Shown here: in pieces, positions 34,270 through 43,545 of the stretch
Layout: every line of letters starts with the position of its first letter
Numbering within the stretch: position 1 is the first letter of the stretch
Made by a program: the position numbers and the translations under genes
The notes under the pieces: model-generated
Seen by the model: only the letters and a program-made list of their open reading frames with translations
Databases searched by the model: none
Told to the model about the DNA's origin: nothing
From: Varanus komodoensis
Lineage: Eukaryota > Chordata > Lepidosauria > Squamata > Varanidae
NCBI RefSeq assembly: GCF_004798865.1
Contig: NW_025336598.1
Location: forward strand, 17,350,622-17,414,621
DNA: 64,000 nucleotides
Direction of reading: 5' to 3'

Positions 34270-34488
34270 CACTTTACTACTCAATACTTTATTTTTAATT
34301 TATTTGCTTTATATCCTGCATGGCTTACCTCATTCTCCACCTCGTGCTCTCGCTCTTATCTCCACCAGAACAATCCTCTGAGGAAGGTTGGACTGAGAGC
34401 CTGCGACTGCCTCAAAGTCACCTAGCTGGTTCCATGGCTGAATGGGGACTAGAACCCAGATCGACTGAGTCCCAGTCCCATGCTCTTA
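34270..34488 (-). mobile_element. tRNA-derived SINE, 3' part, interrupted by LINE copy 2
   Basis: Antisense on the plus strand. From right to left it reads the B-box region (RNA polymerase III internal promoter; 'ggttctagtcc' on the minus strand, 34446-34456), then the body with 'ccatggaaccagctaggtga' and 'ctctcagtccaacc', and then the 3' region. The A-box half lies on the far side of LINE copy 2, at 37742-37770. The split falls between the two promoter boxes, so the SINE could not be transcribed from its own promoter after the insertion. Confidence 0.75.
34446..34456 (-). promoter_or_regulatory. SINE B box (pol III internal promoter)
   Basis: The minus strand reads GGTTCTAGTCC, a close match to the tRNA-type B-box consensus GGTTCRANNCC. 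It lies 27 bp from the LINE insertion point that removed the A box from its proper spacing. Confidence 0.7.
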
Positions 34489-34651
34489 TTTTTATTTATT
34501 TTATTTAGAAAATTTCTATGCTGCCCCATTCGCCGAAGCCTCGGGGCAGCTTACAAATAAATCAATTAAAATAATATAAATTGACCATATAAAACAAGTT
34601 AACAGTGTAAAATAAGTTGCCCTGGCCCACGAATAAAATAAATAAATACCA

Positions 34652-35992
34652 TTAACAGTTAAAATCATGTTTGAAAAAAAAGGTTTTCACCTGGTGCCGA
34701 AAAACAAATAACGAAGGCACCAGGCGGACCTCTCTGGGGAGCTCATTCCATAGATTGGGCACCACAACAGAGAAAGCCCTCCTCCGAGTACTCACCCTCC
34801 TAATTTCCTTCACGGAGGGTTCCCGGAGAAGGGCCTCACCTGCTGATCTCAGGGGGTGGGCTGGAATATATGGACGTAAGTGCTCCTTCAGGTAACCAGA
34901 ACCCAAGCCATTTAGGGCTTTATAGGTCATCACCAACACCTTAAATTGGGTCCGGACTTCAATGGGAAGCCAGTGAAGCTGACGGAGGACTGGAGTAATG
35001 TGAACATAACACCCAGTCCCCGTCAGCAGCCTGGCAGCTCTATTTTTAACCAGTTGAAGTATACGGACGGTCTTCAAGGGTAGGCCCATGTAGAGTGCAT
35101 TACAGAATTCAAGGCAGGAAGTCACCAACGCATGTGTCATTGTCTCCAGGCAGTCGTACTCCAGGTAGGGGCGCAGCTGATGGATCAGCTGAAGCTGAAA
35201 GAAAGCGCTCCTTGCCACTGCTGTCACCTGAGCTTCCAGTGAAAGCTCCGGGTCGAGGAGCACTCCCAAGTTGCGGACCTTGTCCCTAAGAGGGAGTGCA
35301 ACCCCATTCAGGACTAGGTTCAATTCACCCTCACCGAAGCCCGATCTGCCAACCAACAGGACCTCCCTCTTGTCTGGATTGAGCTTCAGTTTATTGGCCC
35401 TTGTCCAGCCCATTACCTCGGCCAGGCACCGGTTCACTACAGCCACTGCCTCACCTGGATTGGTGGAAAACGAGAGGTAGAGCTGGGTATCATCAGCGTA
35501 CTGATGATTCTGCAGCCCACACCTCCTAACGACCTCTCCCAGTGGTTTCATGTAGATGTTAAACAGCAAAGGGGACAAACTGGACGCCTGCGGTACTCCA
35601 TGGCATAGATGCCATGCGGCAGAGCCATAGTCCCCCAGCACCACCTTCTGGAACCGGCCATTGAGATAGGAGCGGAACCACTGCAAAGCAGTGCCTCCGA
35701 CCCCAAATCCCACTAGCCTATCCAGAAGGATACCATGGTCGATGGTATCGAAAGCCACTGAGAGGTCCAGAAGAACCAACAGGGACACACTCCCCCTGTC
35801 CTTCTCCCTGCACAGGTCATCGTACAGGGCGACCAAGGCAGATTCAGTGCCGTACCCGAGTCTGAAGCCGGACTGAAATGGGTCCAGATAATCAGTTTCA
35901 TCCAAGAGAGCTTGGAGTTGTCCTGCCACCACCCGCTCCAACACCTTGCCCAGAAATGGGATGTTGGCCACTCGTCTATAATTAGTGGCCAT
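34652..35992 (-). pseudogene. LINE copy 2, long open reverse-transcriptase frame
   Basis: 446 codons uninterrupted, the longest open frame in the window. Motifs by residue: F-Q-S-G-F-R 39-44, motif A L-L-D-L-S-V-A-F-D-T-I-D about 74-85 with the catalytic aspartate at 76, R-S-Y-L-N-G 107-112, motif B H-G-V-P-Q-A-S-S-L-S-P 131-141, and motif C Y-A-D-D 165-168. The thumb follows with N-K-L-K-L-N-P-D-K, then the C-terminal domain with L-H-W-L-P-I-E and L-W-N-E-L-P-R-E-V, ending in F-K-H-D-F-N-C. Motif B has alanine where the family has the near-invariant glycine of P-Q-G-S, which would probably impair polymerisation. The first methionine is internal to the family protein, whose endonuclease part is broken upstream. 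Confidence 0.88.
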
Positions 35993-36025
35993 CTCTGGAT
36001 CTAGTGACTCTTTCTTCAGGACTGG

Positions 36026-36493
36026 TCAGACTACTGCCTCCTTTAAAGGGGCAGGTACCTGACCCTCCCTCAGAGAAGCATTAACCATTTCCAAGATCCA
36101 GATCCCAATCCCGTCCTTGGCATTATTTATTAACCAAGACGGGCAAGGGTCCAATAGGCAAGTGGTGGGATGTACTTGTCCAAGCACCTTGTCCACATCA
36201 TCAGACCTCAATAACTGAAATTCATCCATTAATTTTGGACCAGATGGCGGCTTTGGTATCTCCCCAGAGACCTCTGAGTCACTAGTAGAGTCTAGCTCGT
36301 GACGAATCTGAGCGATTTTCTCCCTGAAATGCTTGGCAAAGTCATCACAGCAGGCCTTCGAGGGTGGAACCAGATCTTTCTTAGGGCCAGGATGAACCAG
36401 GCCTTGCACCACTCGAAAAAGCTCCACCGGATGGCATTTTGAGGAGGCAATGGAAACGGAAAAAAACCTCTTTTTTGCTGCCCTCACCGCCAC
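36026..36493 (-). pseudogene. LINE copy 2, linker between endonuclease and RT
   Basis: 155 codons with F-R-E-K-I-A-Q-I-R-H-E-L-D, P-T-T-C-L-L-D-P-C-P-S-W-L-I-N-N and P-L-K-E-A-V-V before a TGA (36026-36028), where copy 1 has CGA. It is in frame with the long reverse-transcriptase frame that follows, so a single CpG-type transition separates the two. Upstream, another TGA at 36527-36529 again stands where copy 1 has CGA. Confidence 0.82.
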
Positions 36494-36742
36494 AGCATAG
36501 GCCCGATAATGGGCTCTTAAGTGTGTTCAGTCAGATTCATCCTGTGGTCTCCTCCAGCTACGCTCTAGCCATCTCCCAGCCTGCTTCATCGCCCGCAATT
36601 CAGGTGTGTACCAAGGGGAAGAGTGGGCTCTGCCCGGGGGGGGAGGATGCTTAGGAGCAATCATGTCAACAGCCCTGGTCATCTCCCCGTTCCACAGTTC
36701 GACCAGAGCCTTGACAGGAGCACCAGTCTTGTCAGCCGGAAA

Positions 36743-37018
36743 CTACCCCAGGGCCTTCAGGAATCCATCTGGATCCATCTGGCTCCGGCGGTGGACCCAC
36801 ACAATCGGGTCCGTACCCTTACAGAGGGAGAGGCTGCTCTCAAGCACAAACCTCACCAAGAAGTAATCTGACCATGACAGTGGTGTTAGACATAAATTCC
36901 TCACCCTCAGATCACCCTCTTCCTGCCCCGTTGAGAAAACCAGGTCCAGAGTGTGTCCACGTTCATGGGTTGGGCCGGTGACACGTTGAGACAGCCCCTT
37001 GGCCATCATGGAGACCAT
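36743..37018 (-). pseudogene. LINE copy 2, C-terminal endonuclease piece
   Basis: 91 codons including G-P-T-H-E-R-G-H-T-L-D-L-V-F-S-T-G, L-S-W-S-D-Y-F-L-V and D-P-I-V-W-V. The conserved histidine of the S-D-H box near the end of this type of endonuclease is tyrosine here (copy 1 keeps S-D-H), so this copy probably lost cleavage activity. It ends at a TAG (36743-36745), where copy 1 reads glutamate. Confidence 0.82.
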
Positions 37019-37038
37019 GAAGTCCTGAGCCGCCCCGG

Positions 37039-37611
37039 TCAGACCAGTCTCGGCATGGAGATTGAAGTCCCCAGGACCAACATCCTGGGGGTCCTCAACA
37101 CCAGGTCCAAGACGATCTCCGTCAGCTCAGGCAGGGAGACTGTTGGGCAGAAGGGTGCACGGTACACCAACAGAATCCCCAATCTGTCTCGGTCACCCAA
37201 CACCAAGTAGAGGCACTCCAGCCCTGACCTCAAAGGGACCGGAAGTCCCATGAGGGAGATGGAGGCTCGGTAAACCCAAGTGACCCCCTCCCCTCTCCTC
37301 CAGGCATGGACGGTGCTGAACCAGATACCTGGGCGGGCACATTTGAAAGAGGGCGACATCCCCCCCTCTCCTGCCCAGGTCTCCATTATGCAAGCCAGGT
37401 CGGCCCCCTCATCCACAATCAAGTCATGGATGAGGGAAGATTTATTGTGGGCCGACCTGGAATTAAGCAGCAGCACCATCAGGCCCGAGGGGCAGTTGAC
37501 AAGACTACCTGGAACCCTCTGGCTGGGGGCAGAACCAGAAGGAGGGACAGGTGTCAGCCATCTGTCCCTCCTTCTTCTACGTGGACATGTTAAGCCCCAC
37601 TGCTGTAACAT
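37039..37611 (-). pseudogene. LINE copy 2, N-terminal endonuclease piece
   Basis: 190 codons with L-L-L-N-S-R-S-A-H-N-K, D-E-G-A-D-L-A-C-I-M-E-T-W (copy 1 has I-T-E-T-W), G-L-E-C-L-Y-L-V-L-G-D-R-D-R and R-A-P-F-C-P-T-V-S-L-P-E-L-T. It runs out of frame just before the G-D-F-N box because of a one-base loss in a C run near 37068-37073 relative to copy 1. The part of the family ORF upstream of the methionine at 37611 is not in this frame. Confidence 0.82.
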
Positions 37612-37725
37612 CCATTGCCCATGACCACCCCAATGGGAGCGCCCCCGCGCTCCCCAGGAAACTCGAGCGTCGACATGGCCACTGACGACTCCAGAAATCA
37701 GATTAAAATACAGTAAAACTTTAAA

Positions 37726-37772
37726 CCACTACCAGCTTTTACTCTTAACCACTACACCACACTGGCTCTCAT
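37726..37772 (-). mobile_element. tRNA-derived SINE, 5' part with A-box region
   Basis: The minus strand reads 'gagagccagtgtggtgtag' and 'tggttaagag', the head of the tRNA-derived SINE whose other half is at 34270-34488. The 'tgtagtggtta' word is the usual A-box region. Just inside, at about 37718-37732, lies an extra near-copy of 'ttaaaccactacca', which may be a filler duplication made during insertion. Confidence 0.65.
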
Positions 37773-39105
37773 ACCTGGACCTCAATCCAGGATCTTCTCT
37801 AGAGTAAAAGCTGGAGGATGGGAGATATAGCTGCTAGATATTGTGGTATCACAATGTAAGCTAAGTTCTATGGTAACCCATTTACCTCCATTATAGGGAA
37901 ATGTGTTTGGTGTTGGCTTTTTGCTGGTTTGGACTTGATCCTTACATTTCCAAAGGTTGGCAAATGCTCAATTATCAGGTCTATAACACCTGACAGTAAA
38001 TAATGGTCACTAGCACATATTAGCTAAAAGAGCTTCCAAAATTTCATCTTGATCCTCTTTAAAATCAGAATTGGTGCATTTACACTCCCAAATGTGAATA
38101 TGAACATTTTGGGATGGAGGAGGCTAAGCACAAGTATTCTTGAGCTTGTGATCTTGCATTTGTTAAAAAAGCATGCCTTTAAAATGCTAATTTTGGAGGA
38201 AACGTGCACCATCATGCTTTAGCCAATAGGGGGAAAGCAAGTATTTGAGTACACACTCACCAAAAATGTAAAAAGTGGTGCATTTTCCTCATTTGAACAA
38301 AACAGAAACCAAAACCTAAACACATTCACATTTGGTAATTCAGACAAAGTGAACTGAGTTTTGAAATGGAAAGCAGCAAACATCCATGAGTTTCAATGCT
38401 TCTCTCACCATCAGCACAGGATACCATAGCAATTGTGGTTGGTGTGTGTGGGTTTGTGTGTGTGTAAGGGCAAGAGCATATTTTTGCCTTTCGCCATTGC
38501 ATGTTTCATACTAAGTTCCTTTTTTTTTACCAATGTCTATAATATGGCCCACACCTGAAGCTAAAACTTTCTCTCTGTGTTGCTTTTTTCAATGTCCCCT
38601 CCCTCTTCTGTTTAGCATGGAGCAATGTAAGAAAGAAAAAGGAGCAATACTTGATATTTATCATGATCAGTTTAAACAAGAAATAGTTACACCAGCACCA
38701 ATGTTAACATGTGCATATTTCCCCCTAAATTCTGTGATTTCTCCTTTTCTTTTTTCAAAATGAACATCTAGTGCTGAAATTGCCACAGTTGGCAATCATT
38801 TAATTAAAATATTCAAGGGAAACATTCTCACATTCAATCTGTCAACAAGCTGGTTCAATTTTCAGTCCAAGTAGGTATCCAAATCAATTTGGAGATCCCT
38901 GTACAAAACACTGGGGTGCATGTGAGCTGAGAAAAAGCTGCTTGAACCAAACTAACAAGAAAAAAGAAAAGAAAAGCAGAAACAAAATCCAGATAGAAGT
39001 CTTACAGGAGCACAGAACTAGCTCATAGCCAGCAAATGTCTAGTTAAGCCATGCTCTAAAGGTTGCAAAGGCAAGATCTACCATGGTAGGTTTTTTCCAC
39101 GGCTT
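37773..39105. other. Unassigned spacer
   Basis: No gene or named repeat; short TG-rich run near 38437-38463. It would be downstream (3' UTR side) of the candidate exon at 39111-39566 if that exon is real. Confidence 0.5.
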
Positions 39106-39110
39106 CTGAT

Positions 39111-39566
39111 TTATTCACCACTGTTCTCCTTTATTTCTGCCTGTACTATCTGAACTGGAAGATGAGGGTTCCATTTAGCAGGACTGGAGTTCTGCTGTTG
39201 CTCAGTTTGATATACCAGCTGCAAATAAGTATGGAAGGACCTCTCCTGGCACATCTCTGAGTGCAAATTCAATCCCAAATTGCCATCCTCCAGCAAACTG
39301 CCATAGCACTGCAGATAAAAAGGCTCCTGAGTCCTAATGCAAGAATGACTTGTTGGAGACTCTTGCCTTCTTAAGTGGGCATCACCTCTGCAGCCTTGGT
39401 GAGTGCTAGCCCTACAATGGGGAATGTAAACAGAATTGCTACTTTCTGTTGTAGGATAAGACTCCTTACAGGTTGCATAATCAAGCTCACCATGAAGATC
39501 ATATGAAACATCAACAAAACTGAACCCAATTAACAGGGTAAGATACTTCCCAGGATCACCATGCAA
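39111..39566 (-). CDS. Unrecognised 151-codon open frame, possible terminal exon
   Basis: I do not recognise this protein. The frame runs to a TAA and is rich in S, Q, E, H and C with no transmembrane segment and no repeat-element motif. One stretch has Q-E-P-F-Y-L-Q-C-Y-G-S-L-L-E-D-G-N-L and the C-terminus is basic to acidic (P-V-Q-I-V-Q-A-E-I-K-E-N-S-G-E). A 'ttgggttcag' acceptor-like site lies inside the frame near 39523-39532, so the true coding part, if any, could start there and the methionine at 39566 would be irrelevant. Against it: no poly(A) signal close downstream, no neighbouring exon identified, and a frame of this length can arise by chance in 64 kb. It is the only non-repeat frame in the window I would check as a host exon. 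Confidence 0.2.
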   Translation of the reverse strand: MHGDPGKYLTLLIGFSFVDVSYDLHGELDYATCKESYPTTESSNSVYIPHCRASTHQGCRGDAHLRRQESPTSHSCIRTQEPFYLQCYGSLLEDGNLGLNLHSEMCQERSFHTYLQLVYQTEQQQNSSPAKWNPHLPVQIVQAEIKENSGE

Positions 39567-39569
39567 TGA

Positions 39570-40735
39570 TTGGTAGCTGTTCTTCAGGAAGCATGAACTG
39601 AAAGACTCACTGGATGAATGTAATAGTCACTTGATGGGGTAACCTGAATTTTGCTTAAAATGGCAGTGGGGAAGTGTTCTGGAAGTGGGAAATATCACAC
39701 AGCCATTTCCTCAAGGACCCCATTAAAGCATATCATTAATTTCACCAATGAATGCTTAGATACCCTATTTGATAAAACAACTCTCCAAACATGCTGTCAC
39801 ACAGAAGACAGGGTTGCTTTGGGATGGACTTTGAGGCCATCTTAACGTTTGGAACTTGGACTTGTAAAAGAGTATAACACAGTGGGCATGATTTGTCTAA
39901 TATTATTTTTTCCACCAGTTTCATTGGAAGAGCCAAGCAGAACCCTTCTTCTCTCTTGCTGGGATGAATGGAATTAGTTTGAATTGAATCAGGTCCTTAA
40001 TTGGACTACCAACTGTTGATCTGACAGCTGAATGCGTGTCAGACTGCGAAGAACTACTTTCCACATGGCAGAAGGTGACTGAAGAAACAATTGCAATGTG
40101 GAAAAAAAGTAGCTGTTTCACAGATTTTTCTCATGGTATATTTCAAGCCATTCTTTGAGACTGCTGAATTCCCTAAGCAGTACTCTTAGATTTCTTTTAA
40201 TTCCAGTTTGGAAGCAAAGCCATTTTCAAGTAAATAAATTCATTTTGTAAAAGATGATACAGAAATGACCTGATTATGTCAAGGAGGAAAAACACACATT
40301 AGATAAATATTCCATATGTTTTTGCCTGTTATTTTACATCAGTATCCTGTGTGTACCAAAACAACTGTCTTGTGGTGAAGGCATTATTAGTTCCACACAG
40401 ATGAAGAGATGTCACATTAGCTTTTTAAATGTTTCTATTTTAAAAAATAGATGGGAACAGGAGGAGAGAACTGAAACAACTTGTTTTCCAAAAGTGTTTG
40501 CTAAGTGAGGCCTCTGCTTCTCACTTCTTATAGTGAGTGATGATAAAGTATCTATTTTTGCTCGTTTTAAAAATGCATTGTAGAAAATTGTTTTATAATT
40601 TTTCACTGGCAAAACTGTCATTTTTAGAACACTCATGTACTGCACACTATGTTATTGTTAATAGTCATCTCTATACCTCTGCTTAAGCAAAGCAAGCACT
40701 TTGCTCTGTGTATTTTATCTACTAATGCATGTGGA
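39570..40735. other. Unassigned spacer
   Basis: No gene and no clear repeat. If the 39.1 kb frame were a terminal exon, its intron would lie here, but I see no second exon. Confidence 0.45.
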
Positions 40736-40739
40736 ATTA

Positions 40740-42335
40740 AGGTGTATCATGGTTTGTGGGGAGTTTCACTGCTAGGCAAAATAAGGCAGTCTGCAGGTCA
40801 GATTTTGGGTGTCATCAATATAAATCTATCCTTTATGGTGATAGTAAGGGTTATGGATTATGCTGATGATCTTCCATTGTTTACTTTGGAGCTCTAGTCA
40901 TCTGTTCCAGCTTTGATGCAGACAATAAATGATTTTGGATATTAATCTGGTTATTCTATCAACTAAGTCAAAGTCGGAACTAATATCTGCTGGAGATAAT
41001 ATATCTCATAAAGTTTTAACTAATTGGCAATATATACTCTGTGCTGAGTTTATTACTTATTTGGGTATAGGTGACCTTGGAGAGAGATCCCAAAGACTGA
41101 ATTAAATGTAAGTTAATTAAAGAGATCAAAAAGGACATTGACAGATGGACATAATTAAACCAAGCCTATGGGGCAGGCTAAATTCACTTTAAAATGAATG
41201 TAGTATCATGAACTGTTTATGTTTTAAGTGGAATTCCTTTCTTTATGCCTGGCAAGTGTTTTCAGAAGCATAATATTTTGTTTCATAATTTTATGAGGTT
41301 CCACTCCACCATGAATACCCTTGAAGAGAATACAACTAATGATGAATGAAAGTAGATTCACCAATTGTCCCTTACAGCTTCAGGTCTATCTGTTGACTTG
41401 CAGTAGATTTTGGCCTTTTCCAGTTAGATTAGGTTCCTCACCCTGGTCATTTCTGGAATCTTTATGTTTAGATCCTCTTCCCAAATAGGTTGCATTGGAC
41501 TCTTGTAACATTTAAATAGATAATGGACATCTTCCAGTTATGGCAGCCAGAGGGATGTGTATATTTTCAAATTAATTGCAGTTTGACTTATTTTTACATG
41601 CAGAATTAACTATAGGGAAATCTGAATTTAAAGGCTGGCAAGGAAACATTTGGCAAACTTGGATGAACTGAGTGATTTCTACCATGAATCAGCTAGCTTA
41701 ACAGTTGCTGTTGTTAGGCATTTTCTATTTTGCGTACTAAATATAAATAGCCAGCTACAGCTGCAAGACAATGTATATGATTGAAACATCTGTTAGAATT
41801 CCAGGTTTGGTTCTGCTGCTTTTGTGGCATCAGAATTGCCTATGTCATTGGAAGTATTGGCTGATGCTGAATAGCTACATAACCCTACAAATCATATGAA
41901 TTTGTATCTGCTATCAATGAATAGGACACACAGTCTCAGCTAATAATAGAATAATTAACTATAGCACCCCATTTTGACCACTTAACAGAGTGATGTCATC
42001 TGTTCGGAAGTGGTAACAGATCTTAGGCTACATTTACTTCCTCAAAAACTGATGTTCCCAATGCAATGGATGTCACAATGTCTCTTTGAAAGGGATTCAT
42101 TAAATCTGCCAATTGTCAGAGGTATCTGCCGCTCACATTTCATTATACGTTTTGGCAAAGCCCAGTGGCCTGTTCCTTTTGGGAGGGGGAAAAAGCTTGG
42201 ATAAATTTTGTGGTAGAACATTCTTTAATATTTAACGATGCACATGGTCTTCTAACTACCTACCCGTCTCTTACAATCTAATGCAAGGTCAACATAAATG
42301 GATTTTGTCAGATAAAAGACTAAAAGACTAGCCTG
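40740..42335 (+). mobile_element. L1 LINE ORF2 remnant (palm to 3' region)
   Basis: The plus strand encodes, across broken frames, K-I-R-Q-S-A, Y-A-D-D-L-P-L-F-T-L-E (the catalytic YADD at about 40858-40869), I-N-D-F-G-Y, N-W-S-K-S-E-L (written here as a frame-shifted S-T-K-S-K-S-E-L), Y-L-G-I-G-D, I-K-K-D-I-D-R-W, L-W-G-R-L-N and I-P-F-F-M-P-G-K-C-F. The combination of F-G-x-(I/L)-S-G-Y-x-I-N-x-x-K-S-E, K-Y-L-G-I and L-W-G-R-(I/L)-N is diagnostic of L1. Many stops and shifts make it a pseudogene. The 3' part (42120-42330) is homologous to the L1 piece at 16958-17638. Confidence 0.82.
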
Positions 42336-43470
42336 CCAGCTAAAGACCCCTTCCTCATACAGGGTTCATTTATCCTTGTACACTGTCTCTCTAAGTGATG
42401 ATTTTGAGGTGTGAATGGATCTTCCTGGGCAGAACTGCCAATGGCAATGGGGTAAAGGGCAGCGAGTCCATCCAACACTCTCCAGCTACCATTACCCTTA
42501 ATGAATTTGTGGCAGGAGCAGTCCTACTCCAATCCCAGTTTGGAGCCATTTTGAGGAAACAGAGTATATATCAGCTGTAGGGTGACAGTGTATATTTCTT
42601 GGTCCTAGGATGGAATATACTGCTGTGAATGTAAAGAACTAAATCACCAACACCAAGCTTGATTGTCATTTCACCCCAGTCTCAGATTCCCTGCGGGGCT
42701 TGACAACCTTTTAGCCTCAGCCCTATCTCAGCATATGGGGATAATACAAACAACCCTGAACAAAGGGTCATCAAGTGCTTTTCACCCTCTTATGTACTCT
42801 GCATATAGCCAGCCTGCTTTCTTCCTTGTCCTGGCAGTTCCCTGCTTTGCTGTCAGCGGTTGTGTCTCCTTGCAGGGAAGCTTCACCTAGAGTCCTAGTA
42901 CTTCATTCAAGGCACATTTGAATGTGCTCTGTGTAGGAATGCTTTGCAAAGCATTTGGAGGCATCAATTTGTACGTCCACAGCATCAGCAGTTCCAATGG
43001 GACCTTCTGCTGGAGCATATAAAACCAATATTGCATCATTATTTTATTTCACCTGTACTCTGAATCTCATTGAGTAAGTGGACCCTTAATTCTGTGTTTG
43101 GATCTAGCATTTCTAGAGTCCGTTTCCTCCTCTAGAATTGCTGGTCTTATCTTTCTTTCCTTTCATTATTTCTCTGTCATTCTTCTGTTATGGATCCCTG
43201 TACACACAAAGATTTTTTTCTATCAATTTTCTTTAGCGGATATAATAAATATAACACAAATAATCAGAAGCTATAAGGAAATCCCAAACACATCAAAATT
43301 GTCATCATCAGGATTTAAGTCAATAAAGGCAAAATCCTATGAGATTGTCATCCTCTAGATGTAACCCTCCCATTCACTCTTCTGTATCTCCCAGCAATTC
43401 CCTTTACATGTGCAATTTTTCTAAGCCATTTCCTTTCACTGGGCAGTCTGTAAAGCATGAGTGGAAAACA
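42336..43470. other. Unassigned spacer
   Basis: DNA downstream of the L1 remnant. Homology with the other L1 stops at about 42330. No gene is seen. Confidence 0.5.
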
Positions 43471-43474
43471 GGTA

Positions 43475-43545
43475 GACTTCCAGATGTTGGAGTGCGCCTC
43501 CCATCAAGCTGAGCCAGCTTGACCAGTGATGATGTAAGACAGGAA
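43475..43545. repeat. Relic of the 'atgttgga-ctcccatca-cca' repeat
   Basis: 'cagatgttggagtgcgcctc' and 'ccatcaagctgagccagctt' followed by 'gaccagtgatgatgt' match the widespread sauropsid repeat also seen at 56710-56800 and, in part, 26945-27012. Confidence 0.45.

Larger units (their letters stand above)
34489..37725 (-). mobile_element. L2-like GC-rich LINE, copy 2 (inserted into a SINE)
   Basis: A 3.2 kb copy of the same family as copy 1. On the minus strand it runs from just upstream of the ORF start (about 37720) through endonuclease, linker, reverse transcriptase and C-terminal domain to a 3' UTR and an (AAAT)-type tail at 34489-34508. The CpG-rich head seen in copy 1 is absent. Relative to copy 1 it has one frameshift in the endonuclease (a lost C near 37068-37073) and three stop codons (36743-36745, 36527-36529, 36026-36028). 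Downstream of the last stop the frame is open for 446 codons. CTCTTA on both sides (34483-34488 and 37742-37747) may be a short target-site duplication. Confidence 0.88.

Noticed and set aside
43098-43358. 86-codon hydrophobic frame
   Set aside because: Hydrophobicity follows from T-rich sequence; no start context, domain or neighbouring exon.
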